From NCBI GenBank assembly GCA_020747045.1, contig JAGTJN010000018.1:124001-188000 (forward strand): a DNA stretch of 64,000 nt, in the 5' to 3' direction. Numbering within the stretch: position 1 is the stretch's first letter; each line of letters opens with the position of its first letter. A program made the translations under genes and the position numbers. The notes beneath the pieces were generated by a model. It had not been told where the DNA came from. It did no database searches and saw only the letters and a list, made by a program, of their open reading frames with translations. This document shows positions 33,800 through 44,091 of the stretch, in pieces. This stretch comes from Phaeosphaeria sp. MPI-PUGE-AT-0046c. Taxonomy: Eukaryota > Ascomycota > Dothideomycetes > Pleosporales > Phaeosphaeriaceae.

Positions 33800-35084
33800 T
33801 TAGGCCCAGATGCGTAGCTGTGCCAGGTTAGCCACGAATACAACAGCAAAGGGTGCGCATCAAACTCACCATGGAATCCCATGAACCTGTGCAGAGACTG
33901 AGCGCATCATTGCTTACGCCGAGACAGCTGACTCGGTTGTCGTGTCCTTGCAATGTGCCTACACGCTCGCCACGCAGGACGTCCCATACCTGCATCTTGA
34001 TTAGCCCGGGTTCTCTCTCTCCTCCCATGGATGGTACATACCTTGCACTCGAAATCGTCGTAACCTGCAAACAGCAAACGACCAGACACGGAGAAAGCCA
34101 CCGAGGTAATTCCGCAGACAGGCTCGGGAATCTACATGGGCACCTGTTAGTAATCCAAAAAGCAAACATGCATGCGGGGCGCGTACCTGGTACGAAGCGA
34201 GCTCGCGATCGGCGCGGATGTCGAAAAGACGGCAAGACGCATCATCGGAACCAGTACCAAAGGCGTTTCCATTGGGGAAAAACTGGATGGCGTTGATGTC
34301 CGAGTCGTGGGCGGCAAAGGTCTGCACGCACTTTTGCTGGCGAATATCCCACAGCTTGGCAAAGGCGTCGCAGGCGCCAGAGACGAACTGATTGTGGTCG
34401 AGGGGGTTGATGCTCAAGCTCATGACATCGCCCAGGTGGTCAGCAAACTCGTGCACCTTGGAGCCAGTTTCCAGGTCCCAGAGCACGCAGGTCATGTCGC
34501 CAGACGAGGTGAGGATGCGCTTGTCGCTAATGAATCTGCAGCAACTGAGGTAGCCGGAATGGCCGGAGAGCTCGCGTGCGACGCGCGTGGGGCCTTCGCG
34601 TGCCGACAGGTTGTAGATGGAGCAGATGTTGTCGAGACCACCGCATGCGACGTAGTTGCCCGAGGGCGAGTAGGCGCACGTCATGACCCACGACGAGCGC
34701 AAGGGGATGGCGTGGACCTTGTTTGTAGTGTAGGCATCCCAGATGATGAGCTTGCCGTCTTGTGAGGCAGAGACGAGATGCCGGCGGTCGGTCGACCAGT
34801 GCATGGCGTAGATCTTGGCGAGATGGCCCTTGAGGGTGCGCTTCGTCTTCATGGTGAGGCGCGGCAGAGCCTCGACACGGTCTCGCGCAACATCGCGGAC
34901 TGCAGAACAATTGTTAGCATTGAGGGTGCTGGCAGCGCACATGGCGACGCGGCCGGGGTCAGCACGTACGGGTCGTGTCAGCGAGCTCATCCTTCTTCCT
35001 TTTTATCCTGTCCTTGAGGGCCTCGGCATCGCGCCGTGCGATCTGGATTTTCTGCTGGATTGATTCTTGATTCATATCGGCCAT
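33800..35084 (-). CDS. sfaD: Heterotrimeric G-protein beta subunit
   Basis: Five exons (34970-35084, 34187-34899, 34042-34131, 33870-33989, 33800-33817) give 351 residues, the normal G-beta length. The N-terminal coiled coil (IQQKIQIARRDAEALKDRI) binds G-gamma. Seven WD40 blades follow, starting at TLKGHLAKIYAMHWS, with typical blade ends LIIWD, CVLWD, AKLWD and CRLFD. CGITSVAFSVSGRLLFAGYDD and SWDSM/LRIWA complete the propeller. The last exon is 18 bp and encodes just LRIWA and the stop. G-beta-gamma signals downstream of surface receptors to control growth, conidiation, mating and virulence in ascomycetes (A. nidulans SfaD). Its neighbour on the same strand is a phosducin-like chaperone for this subunit. 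Four introns, all GT-AG. Confidence 0.97.
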
Positions 35085-35817
35085 GCTACGGTGATGCTGC
35101 CAGACGCTGGGGGAGGTGGTCGCGAGGGCGCGAGGCGGCGAGGCGGGCAATCCAGGGGCCGTGGCAGGGGATCGCGGCAGCCCGGACACGGAGACGGGGG
35201 ACGAGAGGGCAGCGGGAGACAAGCCTGGCGACGGCGACAGGTGGGCGCGCAGCAGAGACAATTGCTTGCTGGCTTGCGTGCGCAGTGTGAGCGAGGGCGG
35301 CAACGGTCGTGGGGGCTTGCAGATGGGAAGCGTTGCAGCGGAGCGCTGGAGATGGGAGAGGTTACGGTTACGATGGCGGCCCGGGGTGAGCTTGGCAGCC
35401 GAGAGACACCAGCAGCTGGAACTTCAAAGGGCGTCCCCGAGTGCCGACACAGCCAACACAGCGGACAGCGACGAGCAACACGGCGGGGTGGGCGGTGCGT
35501 TGGGCTGGTACTGGTACTGGTACTGGCACTGGCACTGGCGATGCGACAATCACGGCAAGGCGTCCTGGCGAGTGCTGTTCTGCTCTGCTGGCTGTAAAGT
35601 GAATCCGACGCCCGTCGAGAAAAACCGACGCACCCCGACTGATGAAGAAGGCGCGTGCAATCTCCCAATCGCTCCCCCCGTCCTGGGCCCTCATTTGTCC
35701 GCCGTGTTAGCGTCGGACGCGCTAGCCCAGTGCGGCAGTCACCACCCACATTCTATCAACTTTCGAGAAACATAAGGGGCACCACGCCACCAATACACGT
35801 TTGCCATTTAGCCTCCC
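35085..35817. promoter_or_regulatory. Divergent promoter region of G-beta and ADAL genes
   Basis: 733 bp between two divergent start codons. GC-rich, with an imperfect CTGGTA/CTGGCA hexamer repeat at 35505-35540. The long open frames seen here on both strands are compositional and match no family. Confidence 0.6.
35505..35540. repeat. Hexamer tandem repeat CTGGTA/CTGGCA
   Basis: Three copies of CTGGTA, two of CTGGCA and one CTGGCG in direct succession. Confidence 0.85.
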
Positions 35818-37149
35818 ATGTCTGCTGCCTCTGCGCGCCCCGTCGACGCGGCGTTTGCGAGAGCCTTGCCCAAGGTTGAGGTACTGCCAGCCTCCTGACT
35901 TCCATGCCCACCCCGACCCCCAGCGCTTGGACTTCCGTTCGCAGCGATGCTAACAACACCCGACTCAGCTCCATGCACACCTCAGCGGAAGCATCTCCAG
36001 ACAGTGTCTACACGACGTCTTCGTGTCCAAGCAGGCTGAAAACCCAGCGCTGGACATTGTCGACCCCCTGATTGCCATGCCGCCAGCCAAAGTCGACTAT
36101 GACATCAACACGTAGGCTAGGTCCATCTTAGCATCGCCATTACTGCACTGCGTGAATCGCGTTGTGCAGACTGTGCCAGCCATCTCCTCTGACCATGTGT
36201 CAGATTCTTCCCTCTTTTCTCGTCTTACATCTACACCCTTTGCAACGACTTGCCAAGCATACAGTATGCCAATGACTTTCCCACCATCCGGGGGTTGCTG
36301 ATCGCTTCAGATACACTACCAGAGCTGTCTTGCAAGACTTCCAGGCAGATGGCGTCGTCTATCTCGAGCTCCGTACCACTCCAAGGGCTATGCCAGCTGC
36401 AGGCTTGACCAAGGATGACTACATCCGTAATGTCTTGCACATTCTGGTTGCACATAATGAAGATACTTCAAACACAATGCGAGCCTTCCTGATCCTCTCC
36501 ATCGACCGCCGTAATACACCGGCCGAGGCAGAGGAAGCAGTCGACCTCGCCATCAGGTATCAATCATCTGGAGTGGTCGCCGTCGATCTATGTGGAGATC
36601 CTGCCAAGGGCGATGTCCGCACCTTCGCGAGTGCCTTCTCAAGAGCAAAAGCAGCCGGTCTGAAAATCACACTGCATTTTGCGGAGACGGAGTTGTCAGC
36701 TACTGATGTCGAGCTCTCCACGCTGCTGTCCTGGAAGCCTGATCGCCTTGGACACGTCATACATGTCAAAGAAGAATTCCAGGAGGTGATCAAACGAGAC
36801 AACATCGGCCTCGAATTATGCCTCAGCTGCAATGTACATGCGAAGATGATCACAGGGACTTATAGTGATCATCACTTTGGCATGTGGAGACACAGCAATG
36901 TGGCAGTTGCTATTTGTGTATGCAATGTCCAGCATTTTGCCAATGCATAATGCTGATATACTTCAGACTGATGACGTCGGTGTCTTCTGCAGTCCTTTAT
37001 CAGAAGAGTACTCTCTGGCGGCGCGACACTTTGCACTAACTCGCAGCGATGTCAAGGCAATGTGTGAGCGGCTTGTAGATTCGATATTCACGGGCGAAGA
37101 CGAAAAGATGCGACTACGGAAGTTGTACTCAGACTGGGATAGCTGGTAG
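35818..37149 (+). CDS. Adenosine deaminase-like protein (ADAL, N6-methyl-AMP deaminase type)
   Basis: Five exons (35818-35880, 35969-36111, 36204-36263, 36311-36917, 36967-37149) give 351 residues. Metal- and substrate-binding motifs are complete: LHAHLSGS (His23, His25), HFAET (His211, Glu214), DRLGH (His237) and TDDVGVF (Asp293, Asp294). The short PKVELHAHLSG start and ELRTTPR segment place it with ADAL rather than classical adenosine deaminase or adenine deaminase. ADAL enzymes remove the N6-methylamino group of N6-methyl-AMP to give IMP, clearing nucleotides from RNA methylation turnover (shown for plant and human members; inferred here). All splices restore family motifs, for instance SIQ/YTTRAVLQDFQADGVVYLE. 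The first intron follows codon 21. Confidence 0.93.
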
Positions 37150-37546
37150 TAATCAGGGTAGTCTGCCCATTGTCACTTGTCGTTGTGTGTAGGGACCTGC
37201 AGTATAGTACAGCCACGTCGATTGCCGTCATTCCTACAGTAGATCCTGGTCTCCTCAATCGCTTGCGAATGTTTGCCTGTCGTGGAACTAGTGTACCTAT
37301 GGCAAACGTGGTTGTTGCCCAAAGTCATGTGCTAGCGCGTTTGCCCCCCTACGCGGCAGGCGCGATTCGCGAACATTCCAAGTTACGTCAGCTATTCTGC
37401 CTCCAACCAACCTTCATCCGCCGCAGTACGTCCGCCAGCCGCCACTTTCAATAACATACACGTATTCAGGCCTGTTCTGCAAGCATTGTTTTTGTTTTCT
37501 CCGGTCGATTTTACTCACTTTTCTGTATACACACATCTGCGGCAAC
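37150..37546. promoter_or_regulatory. Short intergenic region upstream of DeSI-fusion gene
   Basis: 397 bp holding the ADAL 3' UTR and the promoter of the next gene. A pyrimidine-rich stretch (TTTTTGTTTTCTCC, about 37489) precedes the start. Confidence 0.5.
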
Positions 37547-39475
37547 ATGGATGTGCAATTATATGTGTACGACCTTTCGCAGGTAAGGCAAGTCAGCTCT
37601 AAAATATCGACAGACACTGATTTTGTAGGGTCTTGCGAGAAGCATGTCGATGCAGTTCCTTGGGACTCAGGTAAGATGCTAATGTTCAATATGAATACGA
37701 GACATTACTGACTCTTACACGCTGATCTGCAGATAGACGCTGTATATCATACTGCGATCGTCCTAGACAACATTGAATACTACTTCGGACAGGGTGTCCA
37801 GACATGTCGCGCCGGCGCGACCCACCACGGTCAACCAATGGAAGTCATTAAGCTTGGTAGAACGGATTTGCCGATTGAGATCGTTCTAGAATATCTAGAG
37901 TCCCTGAAAGAGGTGTATACCCCGGAATCTTACGATTTATTTATGCATAATTGCAACAACTTTTCCAACGATTTCGCCATGTTCTTAGTGGGTAAAGGTA
38001 TTCCGGAGCACATCACTAGCCTGCCGCAAACAGTTCTCGATACGCCCTTCGGACAGATGCTGCGACCCCAGATTGACGCAGCGATGCGGCCCATTACCCA
38101 GGCTCCGACGCCACAGCCTGTTGCACCCCAATCGTCAAACACAAGAGCCTTGAGCACCCAAAACAACATGAGTCAATCCGCACCTCTTGCAGCCGTCGAC
38201 AATGATCTAGCAGCGGCTACTGGGAGAGTCAACAACGTTACAGCGATACGAGATGTGGACCGTCTGCTCAGCCTCGCGAAGGACCGTTGTGCCATAATCT
38301 TCTTCACAAGCTCGACTTGTGCTCCTTGCAAGTTAGTCTATCAACCATATGATAATCTTGCAGCTGAGTCAGCACCAAAATGTATCTTCATCAAGATCGA
38401 CTTCAGTCACGCCGATCGAACCATCAACAATCGATACCCAAATGTTCGGGCGACTCCAACTTTCATCACTTACCTCCACGGTGAGGAACGCGATGAGTGG
38501 AGCGGAGCGGATCCGCGTCAATTGCGAAGCAATGTGGATATGTTGCTCAATGCTGCATTCCCTCCACATCCACATCTGGACATGAGCACACCCATCCTGC
38601 TCAAGCAAAGCCAGCGGCCCATCACTTATAGCAAAATCCCGCCGCTGCAAAAACTGATCGTAAAGATGGGCGAGGCAGGCAAGGATCCTGCCGTATCATC
38701 AATAGTGTCCTACATTGATGCACGCGAGCGTTTCGGAGCTATGGAGGCACCTCTGACCAATCTTCCGCAATTCGCAGCATTCTTGAGGAAAAGCACATCA
38801 GACCTTCCTCCGGAACTACTCTTTGCAGCGTTCGACCTCCTTAGAATCTCTCTCACCGATGTCCGAGTCGCTGGCTTCTTCGCAGAGGAGCACAAGGGTG
38901 CCACAGGAACTCCAGCTACCATTCATCTTCTTCTCAGCCACGTCGAAGGGCTCGGGGCCTCCGCGCCCTACCCATTGCGACTTACGACGTTGCATCTAGC
39001 ATGCAACCTTTTCACCTCTCCGCTCTTCATCCCACATCTACAATCAAGTCCACTCTCCTCGTCCTTGATCTCGATCCTCACGACCGCCCTTCTTGACGAA
39101 AAGCATCCAGCGCTCAAGACTTCGGCACTCAGTCTCGCCATGAACATCGCCTCCTCAAACCACAAGATCAGGATGAAGCGACACAGTGCCAACGCAGCAC
39201 CATTATTACCAAACGAAGCTGAGCTGAACGACTCTGAGCAGGTGGAGCTTCTTGCATCGCTGCTGGAGACTATTGGGGTTGAAGAGCAGTGGAGCGATAA
39301 CAAGAAGATGGCAATTATATGTACTGGCTGGCTGGTCTATGGCGCAGATATGAATGGTGAGCTGAAGGATTTGTGGAAGGTGATGGATGCGGCTGGGACG
39401 GTGGGGAAGAGTCAGGCGAAGGCTGCGGAGGACAGGTTATTGGTGAGGGAGGTGAAGGGACTGTTAGATGCATGA
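37547..39475 (+). CDS. DeSI/PPPDE peptidase - thioredoxin - PUL fusion protein
   Basis: Three exons (37547-37582, 37629-37670, 37733-39475) give 606 residues. Residues 1-150 are a PPPDE/DeSI thiol peptidase: MDVQLYVYDLSQG start, catalytic His32 (YHTAIVLD) and Cys100 (FMHNCNNFSND). DeSI enzymes cleave SUMO or ubiquitin conjugates. Residues about 195-300 are a thioredoxin domain with a CAPC active site (Cys222, Cys225) and ATPTF. Residues about 340-600 are all-helical and fit a PUL domain, the Cdc48/p97-binding fold. One protein thus links isopeptidase, redox and segregase-binding modules. I recall similar fusions in other ascomycetes. Two very small 5' exons (36 and 42 bp, phase 0) carry the N-terminal strand. 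Confidence 0.88.
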
Positions 39476-39636
39476 GTGAGTGGGTGGGGTCAATCATATA
39501 TTAGGGAACATGATTCCACAACGAGCGCTAGGATATTGGGACACACTCTCTCGGTAGAAGTACTTAGCCACACTCCACTGCTTCAGCGACTACTTTATCA
39601 ACTCTTTGAAAAGCCTTCCATGCACCAATCCTCCCT

Positions 39637-40013
39637 TCATTCGCACTCTTCCTCCTCCATCTTGAACGCTTTCTCCCTCATCTTCCTCCCATGGGTGTAG
39701 TTCACCCATTCTCCGCAATCGAGATGCTGCGGACTCAAGTATTCCCACCCAACTGAGCACCAGTTATGGACGAGCAGCCATTTGCGCTTATCCACTTCAT
39801 CGGCAGTTGGATGGATTTTGGATTTCTTTGTTTTTGGTTGGGTGTCGGGCTCGTCCGTGGTTGAGGACGATGAAGACGACGACGATAGAGGTGAGCCGGC
39901 TCTGTGAATGAAGAATCAGCGAGGTCGTCCCTGATATGATATGCTGCGTGTGAGCATAGGTGTAGATGCAGCAAATCAAACAGAGCCAAGTACAACAACA
40001 ATTTCCTGTCCAT
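39637..40013 (-). CDS. Possible small protein gene, two exons
   Basis: Exon 2 (39637-39901) has an open frame of 88 codons with no start of its own. It is Ser-rich, then reads KRKWLLVHNWCSVGWEYLSP and a Lys/Glu tail ending EEEECE, which looks like real protein. A CAG acceptor lies directly before it. ATG at 40013 with a GTACTT donor after 20 bases (exon 1, 39994-40013) would give a 94-residue protein in phase. The exon 1 choice is weak. A rival reading is the uninterrupted 92-codon frame 39735-40013 (MDRKLLLYLALFDLLHLHLCS...), signal-like but with an unconvincing remainder. I do not recognise a family. It lies between two convergently oriented genes. Confidence 0.4.
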
Positions 40014-40298
40014 ATCGGTCGACGAGTAGTGTGATTATGGGCGTGCAGTGCCGCCTCGCCACACCGCTTGATTGCGCCGAGCAGTTTTGTACACTTGGAT
40101 CGCTATACCATGCGCGCCGGCCATTGACAGGCTGCCAGAGTCTCCCAGTCCGAAAGACAAATCAAGACAAGACCCCCTAGGGGCTCTGTGAGCGAACGAA
40201 CAAGTGCAATAGGGTGATACTCGGCACATACATGCATGCAATGTACCTCTTTTCGGTTGCTTGCTTGCAGGGACGGAAATGAAATGTTTTTTCTCGAC

Positions 40299-42226
40299 TC
40301 ACCCTTCACTTCCGACAGGAAAATCATCACCGGGACTCTTCGCAACCATGTCCTGTAATCGCACCAAGTCTTCTGGATTCGAGATACTCTCTAGCCAAGC
40401 GAGTCGCTCCCGCACCCAATCTTTAAATGGTGTGGGTAACACTGGAACAGAGCGCAGGCTGTAGAGCTGGAAAAGCAAGTGATACACACTAGCTGGCTGC
40501 GCTGTACTAACTGGAGGGAATATTCGGGCAGGAGCATCCACTTGAAGCTCGCGGGCGTCGAAATCAGTGTCTGGTTTCAATGTCCGTTTTTGTTGTGACA
40601 CAGGAATCTCCCCTTTTGGAAATGGCTTGGGATCATTTCCGAAAAAGGTGGTGTTGTCCATGGTCCCTAATTCGATGACCTGGGCAGTATCTGGCACTTC
40701 CTCGGTTTTCGCCTTGGATAACGAGGTAGCCGAACGAAGCGGTAACTCTTTCTCTGTCAGACGCTGGTACTCGAGCGACTCGTGGTAGCCAGCAAGCTGT
40801 GGTATTGTGGCTACTATCTCAATTGCGAGGAGTTCGATCTGTGCCTTTGACTCGGCTTGCTGGATCTTCCAGGTACCAACGTACTGTGCAGGAAGGGAGG
40901 AAAGTATCAGTCGACATTGTCGAAGGATCACTTGATGTAAGCGTAGGCGTGAGGATCGGACATTGTTCCAAAGATGGGCGCTGAAGCGCTGGTTATATAC
41001 TGCCAGGCATGAGCCTCTGTGTTATTGGATAGGCATAGAGATTCCAAAGACGTACCGTGATAATAGCCTTGGTATGCTATCTGCTTTGAGATTTGGCCCT
41101 GTGTTCGGAAAGTCTCGAATCGACCATTCAACGGCATTTCTTCAGCAAACTTGATCAACCTGGCATCAACAGCAAGAGCCTGCTTGGCAATAGTTTCTGG
41201 GTGGCCCATCGTGCCCGCCTGCAGTGCCTCTCGGAAGACGATCAGTTCCATGACAACGTCTAGAAACTTGCCATGTATCGATTCGCTCTCTGATGTTTTG
41301 CCTAGCCTCCTCTTCATCTCTAAGAAGCTGACCGGGAGTGGTACATATGATATCCAACTGTTGATGATAACACTCTGCGCGAGAGTCGTGATCAATGTGC
41401 GCGTGATGTCAGTTGGTTCCTTTTGCTTAAGCATCATCAGGGCAACCGTAACAGCTCCCTCAAGATGCTTGGAGCAATTCCCCATGTCTGATAAACGAGG
41501 AAGGATGAGTACTTCGAACATAGCGGCCATGACGATGGCCAGCAGTGTTGCCTCCTGCAAGACAGATTTCGGATCCGACAAGGCAGAATTGATACCCTGG
41601 ATAGCGGCGATGTAGTGCTTTGTGGCAACATCTACCAAGTCTCCCCGGCGTGCACTCTTCGCGTAGCCAGCCAGTCCAGCCGCGATGATGCTTTGCTGTA
41701 GTCCGGTATTTGCATAGCCAGTTTTGGCGTAGAACTTTGGCAAATAGTGCAGTTGCGACACTGCAGGATCCTCGCCAACATAGGTCGACATGAAGAAGCT
41801 CACTCCCACATCATCCACAGGCTGGTACATTATGAAATCGATCACGCTTCTGGGTCTGGCGGCTGCAGTCGAGATAAGCGCTTGCTCGCTAGATCTGCTG
41901 CCGCTTACTACCTGCATCTCTGCACTTTGGAAGACATGCCCCTTGTTCCGACGAGCAACCTGCTTGGTCTCGTCGTGGAACATCAGGTCCACAGCATTGC
42001 GGTAGCCTGAACAATTACGGCGAGCTTTTGTGCATTGCCCACATGCAGGAACAGCCTGGTCGCACTGCTTGGCATTAGTGTGAAGGGCGATGAGCTCGCT
42101 GATAAGCTAGTGGAGTTGTATATGCTGTACGATGCCTGATCACCGCAGTGAGGGAGTGAGACTTACTCTACTACGACGCTTCCTGCATTCTCCACAAGCG
42201 GCAGATGGCTTGCCACGGTACACCAT
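40299..42226 (-). CDS. Zn2Cys6 fungal transcription factor
   Basis: Three exons (42167-42226, 41056-42064, 40299-40999) give 589 residues. The start MVYRGKPSAACGECRKRRSR and following CDQAVPACGQCTKARRNCSGY form a complete C6 binuclear zinc cluster at residues 11-38; the first intron (102 bp) falls exactly before the third cysteine. A long helical regulatory region follows, resembling the fungal-specific transcription factor domain. The second intron is 56 bp (41000-41055) and joins YYH to VYNQRFSAHLWNNVRSSRLR; a rival stop at 40928 is an artefact of reading through it. A GTGAGT at the stop codon leaves open a further short exon. Target genes are unknown; no biosynthetic cluster is nearby. Confidence 0.87.
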
Positions 42227-42861
42227 CCTAGTCTGGTAATTTTGGTGTGCATGTATGCGGCGCAGGAGCGGAAAGATTGTGTTATCGATTCACCGCTCGT
42301 GCAGTGAGATGCATGGTCACCCGATACAATGCGTCGGGCCTTAGGACTAGATCGTACAATGCTTTGTATGATATGTATGGTACAGACTAGGGGTAGTGGG
42401 GTTGGAGAGTCTTACAGCTGGCGTGGAGTCGCCGTGGGTTGCTTGCCGAGCCTTCAAAGTGTCGGGCAAATACACGCACGTAAGCGCCGGCGCTAGCCAT
42501 TAATGTCCGACGCTCGACCTCCTCGTCACGATGTCTGCCCCTGGTATGCTAAAAAAGCAGAGCACTTTGAGAAGAGCCATGTCAGAACAGTCTATATTTA
42601 CTAAATAGTAACTTCTTCGCCACAAAGATCAGCCTATTTGTCCCAAGTCACTTCTTCCGATGCTCCAAACTTCCGCAGTCTCTGGCTGTCTTGAATATCG
42701 AGCGCGTGGATTGCGGGGATGCTAAGCCTGCCAGACGAGTCCAGTTGTGGGGATGACATGGGGAATGTCATCCGAATGATATACAATTATCATCGCTTCA
42801 ATGACCAGCTCGCAGACGAGGTGCGGTCCTGGCTTGTACAAAAGGATCACGGACTGAAATG
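42227..42861. other. Promoter region of the Zn2Cys6 gene and 3' end of the MARVEL-like gene
   Basis: 635 bp between two minus-strand genes. No further gene or clear motif recognised. Confidence 0.5.
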
Positions 42862-43557
42862 TCAGATCGGAGTCGTGGCGATACCGGTAGTACCGCTCTC
42901 CATGTCTTCAATCTTCTGTATCGCAGCTCTTCGCTCCTTTCTGTCTCTCCTTTGCTCGAATTTGTTCCTGATGGTCGCTATCATGCCAGTGCAGCACATA
43001 GTCGAGGAGAACATCGCACTGCTCAGCCAAAGTAGTGCATTGATCAGGTCACACCAGACCGCTCTCCCCATTCTCCCAATGTCTGTGCCTTGATAATTTC
43101 GGCCCACAGACCCGGCAAGATATGCCTGATAGAACACTGCAAAGCAGACGAACCACAGGACAACGAGCACCCACTCGACTAGCCATATGATGCGATATGA
43201 ACGTGCGAGGATGCTGTCCAGCACCAGCGTTAATAAAGTAAGGCCGAACACAACTTGCGCGTAGATGAAAGTACTGGTCTCGCTAGGGTGTCTTTCGGAG
43301 AGTTCGACGGCATAAGATATACCAGCTGCCATCGCGAAGGCAAACTGAAGAAGTCGAACACTGAGCCTGAATAGAGAAACAATGGGCTTGTCGGTCCTGG
43401 TGTTGATGGCAGCCTTGAAAGAGCTGGGATTGACGAGGTATGTTCTGAAATATGGTGGCGGTGGCATTTCAGGGCGGACATGGTCAGCCGGGCCCGTGGC
43501 GGTATGTTTATCGTCGTGAGATTTTGTCGAATGCATATTGGTGGTTGTGTTCTGCAT
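42862..43557 (-). CDS. Four-helix membrane protein, MARVEL-like
   Basis: An intronless frame of 231 residues. A hydrophilic N-terminus (about 1-60, His/Asp/Pro-rich) is followed by four hydrophobic segments: about 65-85 (LLQFAFAMAAGISYAVEL), about 95-115 (FGLTLLTLVLDSIL), about 120-145 (WLVEWVLVVLWFVCFAVF) and about 165-195 (LINALLWLSSAMFSSTMCC). It ends in a charged tail with RRDRKERR. Spacing and length fit the fungal membrane-associating (MARVEL) domain family, whose members sit in plasma-membrane or vesicle domains. No catalytic residues. It lies head to head with the downstream C6 regulator gene (534 bp apart). Confidence 0.78.
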   Translation of the reverse strand: MQNTTTNMHSTKSHDDKHTATGPADHVRPEMPPPPYFRTYLVNPSSFKAAINTRTDKPIVSLFRLSVRLLQFAFAMAAGISYAVELSERHPSETSTFIYAQVVFGLTLLTLVLDSILARSYRIIWLVEWVLVVLWFVCFAVFYQAYLAGSVGRNYQGTDIGRMGRAVWCDLINALLWLSSAMFSSTMCCTGMIATIRNKFEQRRDRKERRAAIQKIEDMESGTTGIATTPI

Positions 43558-44091
43558 TTGGACCTGAGGACGGCTTATGCAAAATTGTGTTGAGAACGCT
43601 GTGGTACGCTCTAGATGGGGGTCTGATCAACTACTTATTCTTGTCCGAAAAATGATTACGTGTCTTCCAATAGACATGAAATCTAGGAATAGTAACCACA
43701 TATGTCATGGCTTGCGAAAATCCGCAGCACGAGGGGAATGTGTCGTTCAACAGAGAGCAATACGAAAGAGAGAGAATACGAGATTCCCACTTTCGGAACA
43801 ACCTCGGGAATTCCAAACTGCGTTGTGAACTTTGCTTGGACATGAAAGAAGGTGCTTCACTATTCGTAGTTACCGCGGTCTTAAGATAGCATAGTCTAGA
43901 CGTCCTTTCAATGTAGCATATCGTTGAGCCATGTACGGCGATGCTTGCGACAAGTGCATGCCCTGGTGGCAAATCGTGTACTCAATGCTGCTAGGTCGAT
44001 TGCCAAGAAACTTGCATCGCCATTACGCTCACCGTGTACTTGCAATACCCATTCTCCAACTACCGCCGTATACTCACATGGCTTGAGAATC
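43558..44091. promoter_or_regulatory. Divergent promoter between MARVEL-like and second Zn2Cys6 genes
   Basis: 534 bp between divergent starts, relatively AT-rich compared with the flanking genes. No gene seen. Confidence 0.5.

Noticed and set aside
35116..35775. 219-codon plus-strand frame and 225-codon minus-strand frame between the G-beta and ADAL genes
   Set aside because: Low-complexity Arg/Gly/Ala or Ser/Pro/Arg composition from GC-rich promoter DNA, and overlap of the G-beta start; no domain.
40928..41055. Ending the Zn2Cys6 protein at the stop at 40928 (C-terminus HAYAYIK)
   Set aside because: A canonical GTACGT...GGCAG intron (41000-41055) restores VYNQRFSAHLWNN and joins in phase to the next 200 residues.
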